Assembly: GCF_014805685.1 (NCBI RefSeq)
Contig: NC_060884.1
Coordinates: 11,497,856-11,561,855, forward strand
Length of the DNA: 64,000 nucleotides
DNA from: Silurus meridionalis
Taxonomy: Eukaryota > Chordata > Actinopteri > Siluriformes > Siluridae
Direction of reading: 5' to 3'
Position 1 is the stretch's first letter. Every line of letters begins with the position of its first letter. A program made the position numbers and the translations under genes. Under the pieces are notes generated by a model. It ran no database searches. It saw only the letters and a program-made list of their open reading frames with translations, and was not told where the DNA came from. Below, one piece after another: positions 31,521-41,475 of this stretch.

Positions 31521-33043
31521 TATAGTGGGGCAAAAATGTTTTTAGTCAGCCACTAATTGTGCAAGTTTTTCCTCTTAAAAAGATGAGAGAGGCCTGTAAT
31601 TTTCATCATAGGTACACTTTAACTATGAGAGACAAAATGAGAAAAAAAAAAATCCAGAAAATCACATTGTCTGATTTTTAAAGGATGTATTTGCAAATTA
31701 TGGTGAAAAATAAGTATTTAGTCAATAACAAAAGCTCATCTCGATACATTGTTATATACCCTTTATTGGCAATGACAGAAATCAAGCATGTTCTGTGAGT
31801 CTCCACAAGGTTTTTACACACTGTTGCTGGTAGTTTGGCCCATTTCTCCATGCATATCTCCTCTAGAGCAGTTTTGGGGCTGTCGCTGGGCAACACGGAT
31901 TTTCAATTGCCTCCAAAGATTCTCAATGGGGTTGACATCTAGAGACTGGCTAGACCACTCCAGGACCTTGCAATGCTTCTTACAAAGCCACTCCTTCATT
32001 GCCCAGGCGGTGTGTTTGGGATCATTGTCATGCTGAAAGACCCAGCCACGTTTCATCTTCAATGCCCTTGCTGGATGAAGGAGGTTTTCACTCAAAATCT
32101 CACGATACATGGCCCCATTCATTCTTTCCTTTACACGGTCCCTTTGCAGAAAAACAGCCCCAAAGCATGATGTTTCCACCCCATTCTTCACAGTAGGTAT
32201 GGTGTTCTTTGGATGCAACTCAGCATTCTTTCTCCTCCAAACATGACAAGTTGAGTTTTTACCAAAAAATTCTATTTTGGTTTCATCTGACTATTCTCCC
32301 AATCCTCTTCTGGATCGTCCAATTTCTCTATAGCAAACTTAAGATGGGCCCGGACATGTACTGGTTTAAGCAGGGGGACACGTCTGGCACTGCAGGATTT
32401 GAGTCCCTGGCGACGTAGTGTGTTACTGATTGTAGCCTTTGTTACTTTGGTCCCAGCTCTCTGCAGGTCATTCACTAGGTCCACCTGTGTGGTTCTGGGA
32501 TTTTTGCTCACCGTTCTTGTGATCATTTTGACCTTACGGGGTGAGATTTTGCATGGAGCCCCAGATCAAGGGAGATTATCAGTGGTCTTGTATGTCTTCC
32601 ATTTTCTTATAATTGCTACCACAGTTGATTTCTTCACACCAACCTGCTTACCTATTGCAGATTCAGTCTTCCCAGCCTGGTGCAGGTCTACAAATTTTGT
32701 TTCTGGTGTCCTTTGACAGCTCTTTGGTCTTGACCATAGTGGAGTTTGGAGTCTGACTGTTTGAGGTTGTGGACAGGTGTCTTTTATACTGATAACGAGT
32801 TCAAACAGGTCCCAATAATGCAGGTAACAAGTTGAGGACAGAGGAGCCTCTTAAAGAAGAAGTTACAGGTCTGTGAGAGCCAGAAATCTTGCTTTTTTGT
32901 AGGTGACCAAATACTTATTTTCCACCATAATTTTCAAATAAATTCTTTAAAAATCAGACAATGTGATTCTCATTTTGTCTCTCATAGTTGAAGTGTACCT
33001 ATGATAAAGATTACAGGCCTCTCTAATCTTTTTTAAGTGGGAG
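31521..33043 (-). mobile_element. Tc1/mariner transposon, right end truncated
   Basis: Same family as 19091-22950. The left terminus TATAGTGGGGCAAAAATG (31521) is present. At the right the repeat stops at TTTTAAGTGGGAG (33043), about 45 bp short of the terminus, and L2 sequence begins. Left flank is RTE and right flank is L2, so the right side was lost in a rearrangement or deletion. Confidence 0.85.
31745..32740 (-). pseudogene. Tc1 transposase, broken
   Basis: On the minus strand the start block ([16 protein letters not shown]) lies near 32735. A helix-turn-helix region follows, then the open part from 32526: [20 protein letters not shown] and [19 protein letters not shown]. After a frame shift near 32280 the catalytic half reads [20 protein letters not shown] (Asp near 32023) and [20 protein letters not shown] (catalytic Glu near 31930). 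The first catalytic block (WSDETK type) near 32285 is damaged. The C-terminal tail runs to about 31755. At least two frame shifts make it inactive. Confidence 0.85.
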
Positions 33044-33205
33044 CAATTCTAAATATCTCCAATTTAGTTTTCCTCCATTTTCTTTCCAGAATACAGGCTG
33101 TTCTCTTGATGGCATGTGTATGACTATTATACCATGGTACAGGTGTTTTTTCTCCAAGATTTTTAACTGGATGGGGCAACGGTGTCTAATGTGCTAGTGA
33201 GGATA
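33044..33205 (-). pseudogene. L2 LINE, segment between endonuclease and RT (part 1)
   Basis: The minus strand reads HAIKRTACILERKWRKTKLE with small frame changes, the linker that follows the endonuclease in L2-clade proteins. It is separated from the endonuclease part at 34621-34954 by a Rex1-like LINE. Confidence 0.65.
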
Positions 33206-34620
33206 GTGTCTATTTTAGCTTTAGCTTTATTACCAAGTATGCTTACACACAAGGAATTTGACTTGGCGTCATGAGCTTCCAGTGCAGCAGAAGTACAGAC
33301 ATAATGTAACAGAATTGTAAACCAGACAGTTAAATAATGCAATATACACAGAGTGAAAAAAGTTGTTAAATAAATGTACAGATGTTATTTACAAGTGTAC
33401 AGTTTACAAATGGACCATTTGGGTTCTATGTATAAATGTGTCAGTTATGATAGACAATGTGTAGTTATGAATATTTTAATTGTTCTTGCTGAGTATAGCC
33501 TGCAGGAAAAAACTGTTCTTGTGCCTGGCTATTCTGGTGGATGAGGCTCTGTAGCGCAGACCAGAAGGCAACAGTTCGAAGAGAAAGTAGGCTGGGTGTG
33601 TGGGGTCCAAAGTGATTTTCTTAGCCCTTTTCTCCACTCTGGATGAGTAAAGATCTTGGAGATTGGGCAGTGGGGCACCAATAATCCTCTAAACAGTCCT
33701 GACCGTCCGTTGTAGCCTCTTGATGTCTGATTGGGTAGCTGAACCAAACCAGACAGTTATAGATCTACACAGGACAGACCATGATGGCCGAGTTTCAGCA
33801 GCTCCTGTGGCAGGTTGAATTTCCTTAGTTGGCAAAGAAAGTACAACCTCTGCTGGGCCTTTTTAACAATGGAGTCAATGTTATTGTCCCACTTCAGGTC
33901 CTTAGAGATAGTGGTACCCAGAAACTTGAATGACTCTACTATAGTGCTGTTCATGATAGTGAGTGGGGGGAGTGCTGGGGGATTTCTCCTGAAGTCCACG
34001 ATCATCTCCACTCTTTTTAGTGTGTTGAGCTCCAGGAGCTCCAAACAGACAGCTCTTTAACCTCCTGTCTGTAAGCAGACTCGTCCCCACCCTGGATGAA
34101 GCCGATGACTGTAGTGTCATACACAATCTTCAGGAGCTTGACAGAGTGGTTTTTAGAGGTGCAGTCATTTGTGTACAGTGAAAAGAGCATTGGGGAGAGA
34201 ACGCAACCCTGGGGGGAGCACCAGTGCTGATAGTGAGAGACCCATGATGACTGGATGTGCCTTTGCCCAGCCTCACTGTCTGCTGCTGGTAATCCACAAA
34301 CAGATTGGGGTAGGCACGGAAATCTGGGACAGTTTGCCTAAGAGAAGGTCAGAAATTATGGTATTAAAGGCCGAACTGAAGTCTACAAACAAGATCCTTG
34401 CATAGGTCCCAGGACTGTCAAGATGTTGCAGCATATAATGCAGTCCCATGTTGACTGCATCATCTGCAGACCTGTTTGCTCTGTAAGCAAAATGAAGGGG
34501 ATCCAGCAGAGGTCCATTGATGTCCTTCAGGTAGGCCAGGACCAGTCTTTTAAATGACTTCATGATCACAGACATGAGAGAAACAGGTCTGTAATCGTTA
34601 AAACCAGTGATTTTGGGTTA
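33206..34620 (-). pseudogene. Rex1/CR1-like LINE, RT part and 3' region, 5'-truncated
   Basis: The minus strand from 34610 reads FNDYRPVSLMSVIMKSFKRL in outline, then [49 protein letters not shown]-like sequence in another frame, then RVEMIVDFRRNPPALPPLTI, ESFKFLGTTISKDLKWDNNI and KKAQQRLYFLCQLRKFNLP. The palm around 34140-34220 is damaged, and no clean catalytic Asp pair can be read. The 3' region (33206-33530) contains CTTTATTACCAAGTATG. The copy starts inside the RT, so it is a 5'-truncated insertion within an L2. Confidence 0.8.
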
Positions 34621-34954
34621 GTAGAAGAATTGCAGAGCTCAGGGTTGTGGCTGCCATTCACGGCGCAATCATCAGAAAGGTGGTGTTAGCCATTTTGTTA
34701 ACGAATTTCATCAAGAATATTAGCATTTAGGGGTTAAGTGAGAAATTGAGATAAATCAGGCAGGTTATTTGTTAATCTGTCCTTAGTGGTCGGAACGATA
34801 GTCCTACCAAGTCGATAACGTGGTTAGACACGGCTAATATGCTCTACCGGTAGTGTGTACAATATGAGGTAATGGTCTGTGATGTCATCACTCTGAGGTA
34901 AAATATCTATATCAGTGACATCTGCTCTATGGGATATTATTAAGTCTAGTGTAA
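34621..34954 (-). pseudogene. L2 LINE endonuclease end (part 2)
   Basis: The minus strand from 34954 reads LDLIISHRADVTDIDILPQS, then DDITDHYLILYTLPVEHIS. This is the end of the L2 endonuclease, with the SDHYL-like catalytic block appearing as ITDHYLI. It continues with a damaged linker toward 34621. It abuts plus-strand L2 sequence at 34955. Confidence 0.75.
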
Positions 34955-35485
34955 ACTAGACTGAAATGGAGAGCTATCCCAGTTAATGCAAGTAAATTAT
35001 GGCATGGCACAAGGTTCAGTTCTAGGACCCTTGCTTTTCACAATATACATGCTTCCTTTAGGAAATATTATTAGAAGGCATGGGATTAGCTTCCACTGCC
35101 ACGCTGATGATACCCAGCTATATGTCTCATCAAAACCAGACGATACAGCCCAATTGGCTCGGATAACTGAGTGTGTTAAAGAATTAAAAGACTGGATGAC
35201 TCATAACTTTCTATTATTAAATTCTGATAAAACTGAGATTTTGCTCATCGGCCCAAAAACCAGTACACAGAAGCGCCAGCATTTCAACATGTATTTAAAC
35301 AGATGTTCTGTAACTACTAGTTCAACAGTAAAAGACCTGGGAGTTATTTTAGACACCAACTTGTCTTTTAAAAATCACATCAACCATGTTACAAAAACAG
35401 CCTTTTTCCACCTTAGAAATATTGCTAAGCTAAGAAACATGTTATCTATATCTGATGCAGAGAAGCTCGTTCATGACCTCCAGAC
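34955..35485 (+). pseudogene. L2 LINE reverse transcriptase palm and thumb
   Basis: The plus strand is open from 34986 to the hAT junction: NYGMAQGSVLGPLLFTIYML, ISFHCHADDTQLYVSSKPDD with both catalytic aspartates, WMTHNFLLLNSDKTEILLIG, VKDLGVILDTNLSFKNHINH, FFHLRNIAKLRNML and the start of the LVHxF block. The frame is broken by the hAT insertion at 35486. The RT continues after the hAT with SRLDYCN-like sequence at 41446 and LHWLPVKFRIDYKLLLLTYK at 42785. The N-terminal RT part is missing, as the left neighbour is the same kind of element in the opposite orientation. Confidence 0.85.
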
Positions 35486-36016
35486 CAGAGGTGGGAAGTA
35501 ACGAAGTACAAATACTTCGTTACTGTACTTAAGTAGATTTTTTTGGTATCAGTAATTTACTCCACTATTTATTTTTCAGACAACTTTTTACTTTTACTCA
35601 TTACATTTTTATACAAATATCTGTACTTTTTACTTCTTACATTTTCAAAACCGGCTCGTTACTTTAGGTTTAATTCATTGATTTGGTGAAAGAGAAATAT
35701 TTTTTATTTTCACTGCGCGTCGATTTCAGCCCATCAACCGATTTCCTGTCATTGTGCGTCTTTTTCAATCCACTGGTGTATAATGTCCTGACTCTCACTC
35801 ACCACAGAAGTAGACTAGTTTACGAAGCTAAGAATCAGCAGGCAGAAAGCAACAAGAAGTTAAGCTAACGTGGATGAGACAGAGAGAGTCAGTGATGTAA
35901 ACATGACTGAGAACAGAGACTTTCCTGATTATCATCATCTATTCTCTGATTGTGTTCTTTATGTGATGTTCAACCTGGACATTCATTAGGTAACAACATT
36001 TTTAATTCGTTATTGT

Positions 36017-36022
<6 letters not shown>

Positions 36023-36082
<60 letters not shown>
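36023..36082. repeat. (AT)n microsatellite
   Basis: A pure AT run of about 60 bases inside the hAT element. Confidence 0.97.
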
Positions 36083-36087
<5 letters not shown>

Positions 36088-36589
36088 ACTAAATTGTATT
36101 AACACGCTATCAATTTAGCACACATTTTAGTTTTTACCATTTTTATAAAAAATATAAATACATAAATAAATAACTAAATATAAAAGAGGCGAAATTAAAA
36201 CCTTCAGCACAACATACATTCATTTACGACATCCTTTCTTTACTTAGATATACAGTGCCCTCCACAATTATTGGCACCCCTGTTTAAGATGTGGTCGTGG
36301 ACTTCTAAAAATTCTCCTTTTTTTTAAAACAACATAGAACCCAAATGCAAAAAAAGAGAAAAATCCAACCTTTCATTTAAGTACATTACTTTGGTGGTAA
36401 AAAATCATACATTTAGAAAAAAAAAAAAAACTTGAAATCATGTGTGCCACAATTATTGGCACCCCTAACAATTCCTCTGAAAAATTTAATTTTTTTTTTT
36501 TTTTTATATATTTTTCTGTAGTTGCTAAGGTTGGTCAGGGTATCTAGGGACTTTTAATTAGTAATTTATGATTTCCTGTTTCCCTGGGG

Positions 36590-36597
36590 TATAAATA
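36590..36597 (+). promoter_or_regulatory. TATA-like box of the Tc1 transposase gene
   Basis: TATAAATA lies 43 bases before the transposase ATG at 36640, a spacing suited to a short 5' leader. It is inferred from position only. Confidence 0.45.
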
Positions 36598-36639
36598 TGA
36601 CGTGACACAGAGGCCTAATTCTCTTATCCATTTGTCAAC

Positions 36640-37593
36640 ATGGCAAAGACAAGAGAACACACCATTCAAGTAAGGCAGATGTGTGTCGACCTTCATAAGT
36701 CAGGCAATGGCTACAAGAAAATAGCCACTCGCCTTAACTTGCCGGTATCTACAGTCAGAGGAATCATTAAGAAGTTTAAAACAACTGGAACAGTGACAAA
36801 CAAGGCTGGAAGAGGTCCCAAGTTTATCTTGCCACAACGCACAGTGAGGAGGATGGTAAGAGAAGTAAAAAAATTTCCCAAGCTCACCGTCACAGAATTG
36901 CATCAAAGAGTGGCATCTTGGGGTCACAGAGTCTCCAAAACAACCATCAGACGCTCTCTACATGCCAACAAGCTGTTTGGGAGGCATGCAAGGAAAAAGC
37001 CTTTTCTCACTAACACTCACAAACGTAAACGCCTGGAGTTTGCTAAGCGGTACTGGGACTTCAACTGGGATCGTGTGCTTTGGTCAGATGAGACTAAGAT
37101 TGAGCTTTTTGGCAACAAACACTCTAAGTGGGTCTGGCGTAAAACAAAAGATGAGTATGCCGAAAAGCACCTCATGCCCACCGTGAAGTATGGTGGAGGA
37201 TCTGTGATGCTGTGGGCCTGTTTCTCTTCCAAAGGCCCTGGGAACCTTGTTAGGGTGCATGGCATTATGAACGCTTTGAAGTACCAGGATATTTTAAACC
37301 TGATGGCCTCTGCCAGAAAGCTGAAGATGGGTCGTCATTGGGTCTTTCAGCAGGATAATGATCCAAAACATGTGGCAAAATCTACACAAAAGTGGTTCAG
37401 CAGTCACAAACTCAAGGTCCTCCCATGGCCATCTCAGTCCCCAGACCTCAACCCAATCGAAAACCTGTGGGGCGAGCTAAAGAGAAGAGTGCATAAGAGA
37501 GGACCCAGGACACTGGATGATCTAGAAAGATTGTGCAAAGAAGAATGGTCAAAATCCTCTCTCTGTGTTCTCCAATCTTGTGAAATGTTATAG
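36640..37593 (+). CDS. Tc1-type transposase, nearly intact (317 codons, C-terminus frameshifted)
   Basis: A DD34E transposase that would cut and paste the element flanked by its terminal repeats. Residues ~1-110 form two helix-turn-helix units (GYKKIATRLNLPVSTVRGII; then LTVTELHQRVASWGHRVSKT). The GRGP hook is at residues 57-60, and a basic patch around 116-131 (RHARKK, HKRKR) may serve nuclear import. Catalytic residues are Asp150 (LWSDETK), Asp239 (QQDNDPKH) and Glu274 (NPIENLW), with 34 residues between the last two. The start is the first ATG after the TATA-like box. Compared with the family (about 340 residues), a 2-base deletion near codon 305 replaces the last ~25 residues with LCVLQSCEML. 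The catalytic core is intact; whether the altered tail abolishes activity is unknown. Confidence 0.9.
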   Translation: MAKTREHTIQVRQMCVDLHKSGNGYKKIATRLNLPVSTVRGIIKKFKTTGTVTNKAGRGPKFILPQRTVRRMVREVKKFPKLTVTELHQRVASWGHRVSKTTIRRSLHANKLFGRHARKKPFLTNTHKRKRLEFAKRYWDFNWDRVLWSDETKIELFGNKHSKWVWRKTKDEYAEKHLMPTVKYGGGSVMLWACFSSKGPGNLVRVHGIMNALKYQDILNLMASARKLKMGRHWVFQQDNDPKHVAKSTQKWFSSHKLKVLPWPSQSPDLNPIENLWGELKRRVHKRGPRTLDDLERLCKEEWSKSSLCVLQSCEML

Positions 37594-39048
37594 GAGGAGA
37601 TTAAGTGCTGTCTTGTTGGCAAAAGGAGGTTGTACAAAGTATTAACATCAGGGGTGCCAATAATTGTGGCACACATGATTTCAAGTTTTTTTTTTTTTGT
37701 TCTAAATGTGTGATTTTTTTACCACCAAAGTTATGTACTTAAATGAAAGGTTGGATTTTCTCTTTTTGCATTTGGGTTCTATGTTGTTTTAAAAAAAAGG
37801 AGAATTTTTTGAAGTCCACGACCACATCTTAAACAGGGGTGCCAATAATTGTGGAGGGCACTGTAAAATAAATAAATAAACTACACCGAAAAATATTTTT
37901 AATCAGTAAACTTTTGTTTTATTTATGCGCCAAATCTCAAATCAAACGCCTAATACGCCATGATTCACACAATTAACCCCCTGGGTGGCGTTTTGTGGGT
38001 TTTTTCCCTCATAATGCCGAAATGAACCTAAATTACTGTCTTTATTGATCATACAGATAAAAACAATACATTATTCAAATCTGTAAAACGTCTATGATTA
38101 TATATAAAAGCTTCTCAACTTGACTTGAAGAGGTGCAGTTTCTCCGGTATCACCTCATTAACTGTCCGTGTGGAAACATAGCAAAGGTTCCGTTTGGTGT
38201 CCTGATGATTTACGTCAGGGGTGTCAAACTCAACTGCACAGGGGGCCAAAACTCAAAGCACACTTTAGGTCATGGGCCGAACAGGACAAACATTTATTGA
38301 ACACTAAATGTTTTTTGTTGTTTTTTTTAACATAAATATGAACAAAAACAGACAGGAATATTATTCCAGAATAAATCAACTTAAACCTTAAATAACTTAA
38401 AATATTTTACTCTCCATAAAAATATCTCCTATCAAAATGATTTAAGTTAGAAATATGAACATGCTGCAAAAAACCCCTGAAAACTCAATAAAAATTGTGC
38501 TTTTAAGTAAACATTATTAAAATACAGTCGAACCCGGTTATGTCGACGGTTTAGGGGTGTGCCAAATAGCGGCGAGATAACAGATGATCGAGATAAATGA
38601 AAACCAATATGGCGGCAGTATATTAACGTGCTTGAAATTTCTTTATGTACATGATGTGCGTTATTAAATGAGAATGTTTTTGGAGATTTTTTTACACAAC
38701 AGCATTGCCGCGATTTGTTTGATGAAGGCATGCTATAAAAATGTACATACATGTTTGTTAACAACAAAAGGCATAAGTGCACCAACTAACAGCAGAGGTT
38801 TACCAGTATTCAAAACAAACCACCGTTGATTCTCGATACAAACATTTATTATATTCTCCAACAGTGCAAACACAAAAATCGCTCACAAAATCACAAAAAA
38901 ACATGCGGGGTCTAGTTCGTTTTTACAAAAAGCTAACCAGTGTCAACATTAAATTCTCGAGTCATTTCACTCTGACACACAGTTCTAAAAAGTATCCTAC
39001 ACCTGTAGCATCTGTAAGGCCTGATTTTTCCGCACAGTGCCATCTCAC

Positions 39049-39139
39049 TACTGTATTTTCACGTATATAAGATGCACCCTGGGTGAGGGGTATGTAAAAC
39101 TTTCTATAGGACGCGTATTATATACGCATAAATACGGTA
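39049..39139. mobile_element. 91-bp MITE inserted in a perfect palindrome
   Basis: The ends TACTGTATTTTCACGTATAT and, reversed, TACCGTATTTATGCGTATAT are imperfect mirror images. The flanks CCATCTCAC and GTGAGATGG join with the TA target into a perfect 20-bp palindrome. Confidence 0.75.
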
Positions 39140-39303
39140 GTGAGATGGTGACGTGGCAAAAGCCGGCGATTGGTCATGGGGATCGTGATAACCGACTTTA
39201 AGTGGCAAATTTGCCCCCCTTGTGCTCGAGATATTAGGGTTCGTCGACATAAAAGAATCGACATAACCGATGAGAAAATGCTAAGACAAAGCGAGAATTT
39301 GGC

Positions 39304-39344
39304 GGTTAGGGTTAGGGTTAGGGTTACGGTTAGGGTTAGGGTTA
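39304..39344 (+). repeat. Interstitial vertebrate telomere repeat (TTAGGG)n
   Basis: Six to seven TTAGGG units with one variant (TTACGG) inside the Tigger-like MITE. Confidence 0.95.
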
Positions 39345-40204
39345 CACTTCAAAAACGTCAACTTAATAGGGTTGGCGAGTTAACCGAGGTCGAGATAAGT
39401 GGGTTCGACTGTAACAACAAATTAAAACAATCAGATTTCTTTGCTCTTATGCCATTTTATAAAAAATAATCTTATATTTTAAATAACTTAAAATATTTTG
39501 CTCTCCATAAAAATATCTCATGTGAAACACCAGACGTCTCACACCTTCATCATGCAGCTCTTTAGAAACTCTCCCTCGGTAAATAAGTGGCTGATGTGGC
39601 TCTGATTTCTCCTCTGCTTTCACACCAACTTCACTTTGTAATTTTGCTGTGGTGAAAAACATCTGCTGAAATGTCAGATTCTTCTTTACTCTTCTATTTT
39701 GGTATCTTCTCCTGATGTTTTGTCTCGTAGTTCCGTTTAAGATTAAATTCCTTAATTACAGCCACATTCGCTCCACTAATACACGGGTTTACCGGCAGTG
39801 TCAGTAAACATATACTTAGAATCCCATCGGTTTTGAAACGCTCTTTTTTCAGAATCCACTTTTCTCTTCACCAATGTGAGGGGCTTCACAATAACTTTAC
39901 AATAGGGTTAAATACATCAACAGAAGCTCGACTTGATTGACGCGTGAATGTTCCCAGGTCACCTAGCATTCGGTAAGGCAGCTGAAGCGCTGCATTATGG
40001 GATCTGTAGTTTGTGTTATCAGCGCTTCATATCGCAGGGCCATTAATAACAATAATAATAGATCTATATAAAATCATATTTACTAGAATATTTACAAGAA
40101 TTTTTTTGTCCTCTATATTGCATCTATATTTCTTCATGTCCATGGTGCTTAAAGTATAAAAAACAGGAAGTATTAATATATGGTACATTTAGAACAGATA
40201 GAAA

Positions 40205-40404
40205 TGTGCGATTAAGTTGGGATTAAATATTGAATTTGATTGACAACCTCTGCACAATATACATACAATGTACATAGTATATCTTTTTTTACTCCTCATT
40301 ACACTACTTTTATCTCTAATTATCTTTATATCTTTATATCCTTACTGTACCTTTTGCCCAATATTTCACACACATTCATGTATATATGTGTATATAATGT
40401 CTGC

Positions 40405-40481
<77 letters not shown>

Positions 40482-40597
40482 TATTTGCACGATTACTACT
40501 TTTTGCAATTCTGGTAGATGCCAAACTGCATTTCGTTGCTGTGTACCTGTACAATGCAATGACAATAATTATCTATCCGTCTATCTATCTATCTATC
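40205..40597 (+). mobile_element. Rex1-like LINE 3' end with (ATCT)n tail
   Basis: Plus-strand 3' non-coding region: GCAATTCTGGTAGATGCCAA (40505) and GCATTTCGTTGCTGTGTACC (40529), then GCAATGACAATAAT and a CTAT tail. A pure AT run (40411-40478) has expanded inside it. 5'-truncated; no coding part. Confidence 0.7.
40411..40478. repeat. (AT)n microsatellite
   Basis: A pure AT run of about 68 bases inside the LINE 3' region. Confidence 0.97.
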
Positions 40598-41203
40598 TAC
40601 CGTAATTTCCAGACTACTAAGCGCACCCATGTATAAGCCGCACCCACTGAATTTGACAAAGATTTTTATTTTAAACATAAATAAGCCGCATACATGTCTA
40701 CACTAAAACTAATGAACTTTACACAGGCTTTAACGAAAGACAGTGCCTGTTACACGGCTTGTATCTAAACAGTAGCCCACCGAAAAAAGTAATTGTTCAC
40801 TGTCTTCCTCCTTCCTTTCACAACAATTTCTCTCAGGTTTTCTTTTGGCATCATCGTGCGTTTAAAAATCACCATCGGTGAAGCTTTTCTCCCGATGCCG
40901 TGCAGCTCAGAACACAGGTGAAGTGCGTTTTGTCATGCCCGGCTGTTTTCAGCGTGACAAATGATTCGCATTTCCTGTTGACAGTCCGAGTGAGCGGCAG
41001 GTCAAAAGTCAGAGGAACCTCATCAATATTTATGATGTGGTGCGGTAAAGAGTTTCATTGGTTCACCTGAACCCGTTCGGCAATTTCATTGGTCTAATGT
41101 TATGTCGCTAAGTTTTTTCCACAATCCACAATCCTTCATTGTTTAAGCCGCGGGGTTCAAAGCGTGAGAAAAAGTAGCGGCTTATAGTTCGAAAAATACG
41201 GTA
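40598..41203 (-). mobile_element. pogo/Tigger-like element with transposase remnant
   Basis: Ends TACCGTAATTTCCAGACTAC and, reversed, TACCGTATTTTTCGAACTAT, with TA at both edges. The minus strand near 41035-40830 reads INIDEVPLTFDLPLTRTV, then TAGHDKTHFTCVLSCTASGE with one further frame shift toward a VIFKRTMMPKEN-like end. This is the catalytic-domain start of pogo-type DDE transposases (the Asp of NIDE is the first catalytic residue). The rest of the gene is deleted. It sits within the CTAT tail of the LINE at 40205-40597. Confidence 0.8.
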
Positions 41204-41440
41204 TCTATCAATCTATCAATCTATCAATCATATGATTTGAGGTCCAGATACCAGTGTGACACTAAAACATGTAGAAGTAATAACTACTTTTTATTTAAGT
41301 ACATGTCCGAGCCAAGACTTCTTTACTTTCACTTGAGTAAAAACAGTATAATCAGTACTTCAACTTTAACCCGAGTATTTTATAACATGAGTATCTGTAC
41401 TTCTACTTAAGTAAAGGATGTGTGTACTTTAGCCATTCTG

Positions 41441-41475
41441 CTTCAGACTGGATTATTGTAATGTATTACTAGGTA
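41441..41475 (+). pseudogene. L2 LINE RT fragment to the right of the hAT
   Basis: CTTCAGACTGGATTATTGTA reads SRLDYCN, continuing the RT interrupted at 35485. It is cut again by the LTR-like repeat that follows. Confidence 0.75.

Larger units (their letters stand above)
36251..37865 (+). mobile_element. Complete Tc1/mariner transposon with IR/DR-type ends
   Basis: TACAGTGCCCTCCACAATTA at the left is mirrored by TAATTGTGGAGGGCACTGTA at the right (ending 37865). Inner copies of the CACAATTATTGGCACCCC motif occur at about 36448-36466 and, reversed, near 37652-37670. Each ~215-bp end therefore has an outer and an inner repeat, as in Sleeping-Beauty-type elements. TA is duplicated at both ends. 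It is the only element of its class here with both ends and a nearly open transposase. Confidence 0.95.
38523..39413. mobile_element. Tigger/pogo-like MITE with ~25-bp terminal repeats
   Basis: Starts TACAGTCGAACCCGGTTATG and ends GATAAGTGGGTTCGACTGTA, with TA at both edges. Internal motifs ATGTCGA/TCGACAT and CGAGATAA are repeated near both ends. No transposase seen. It holds a 91-bp MITE and telomere-like repeats. Confidence 0.8.
38218..40045 (-). mobile_element. hAT (Charlie-like) remnant with decayed BED finger
   Basis: It begins with CAGGGGTGTCAAACTCAACT, a very common hAT terminus. On the minus strand at about 39890-39650 the N-terminal transposase can be read across frame changes: VKRKVDSEKRAFQNRWDSKY, FTDTAGKPV, ANVAVIKEFNLKRNYETKHQ. 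The zinc-finger cysteines are lost. No clear matching right terminus was found. A MITE (38523-39413) interrupts it, and about 45 bp (AACTTAAAATATTTTACTCT-type) occurs on both sides at about 38391 and 39481. Confidence 0.6.
35486..41440. mobile_element. hAT (Tol2/Ac-like ends) element inflated by nested insertions
   Basis: Ends: CAGAGGTGGGAAGTAACGAA at the left, and ACTTTAGCCATTCTG at the right (reversed CAGAATGGCTAAAGT). Both arms carry ACTTAAGTA/TACTTGAGTA subterminal units (about 35527 and 41330-41410). Flanks are CTCCAGAC (35478-35485) and CTTCAGAC (41441-41448), an 8-bp target duplication with one mismatch. The L2 RT reads on across the site once the hAT is removed. I recognised no transposase gene of this hAT itself; the interior is taken up by other elements. 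Confidence 0.85.

Noticed and set aside
39170..39469. Open frame with Val-Arg repeats
   Set aside because: It is produced by telomere repeats inside a MITE.
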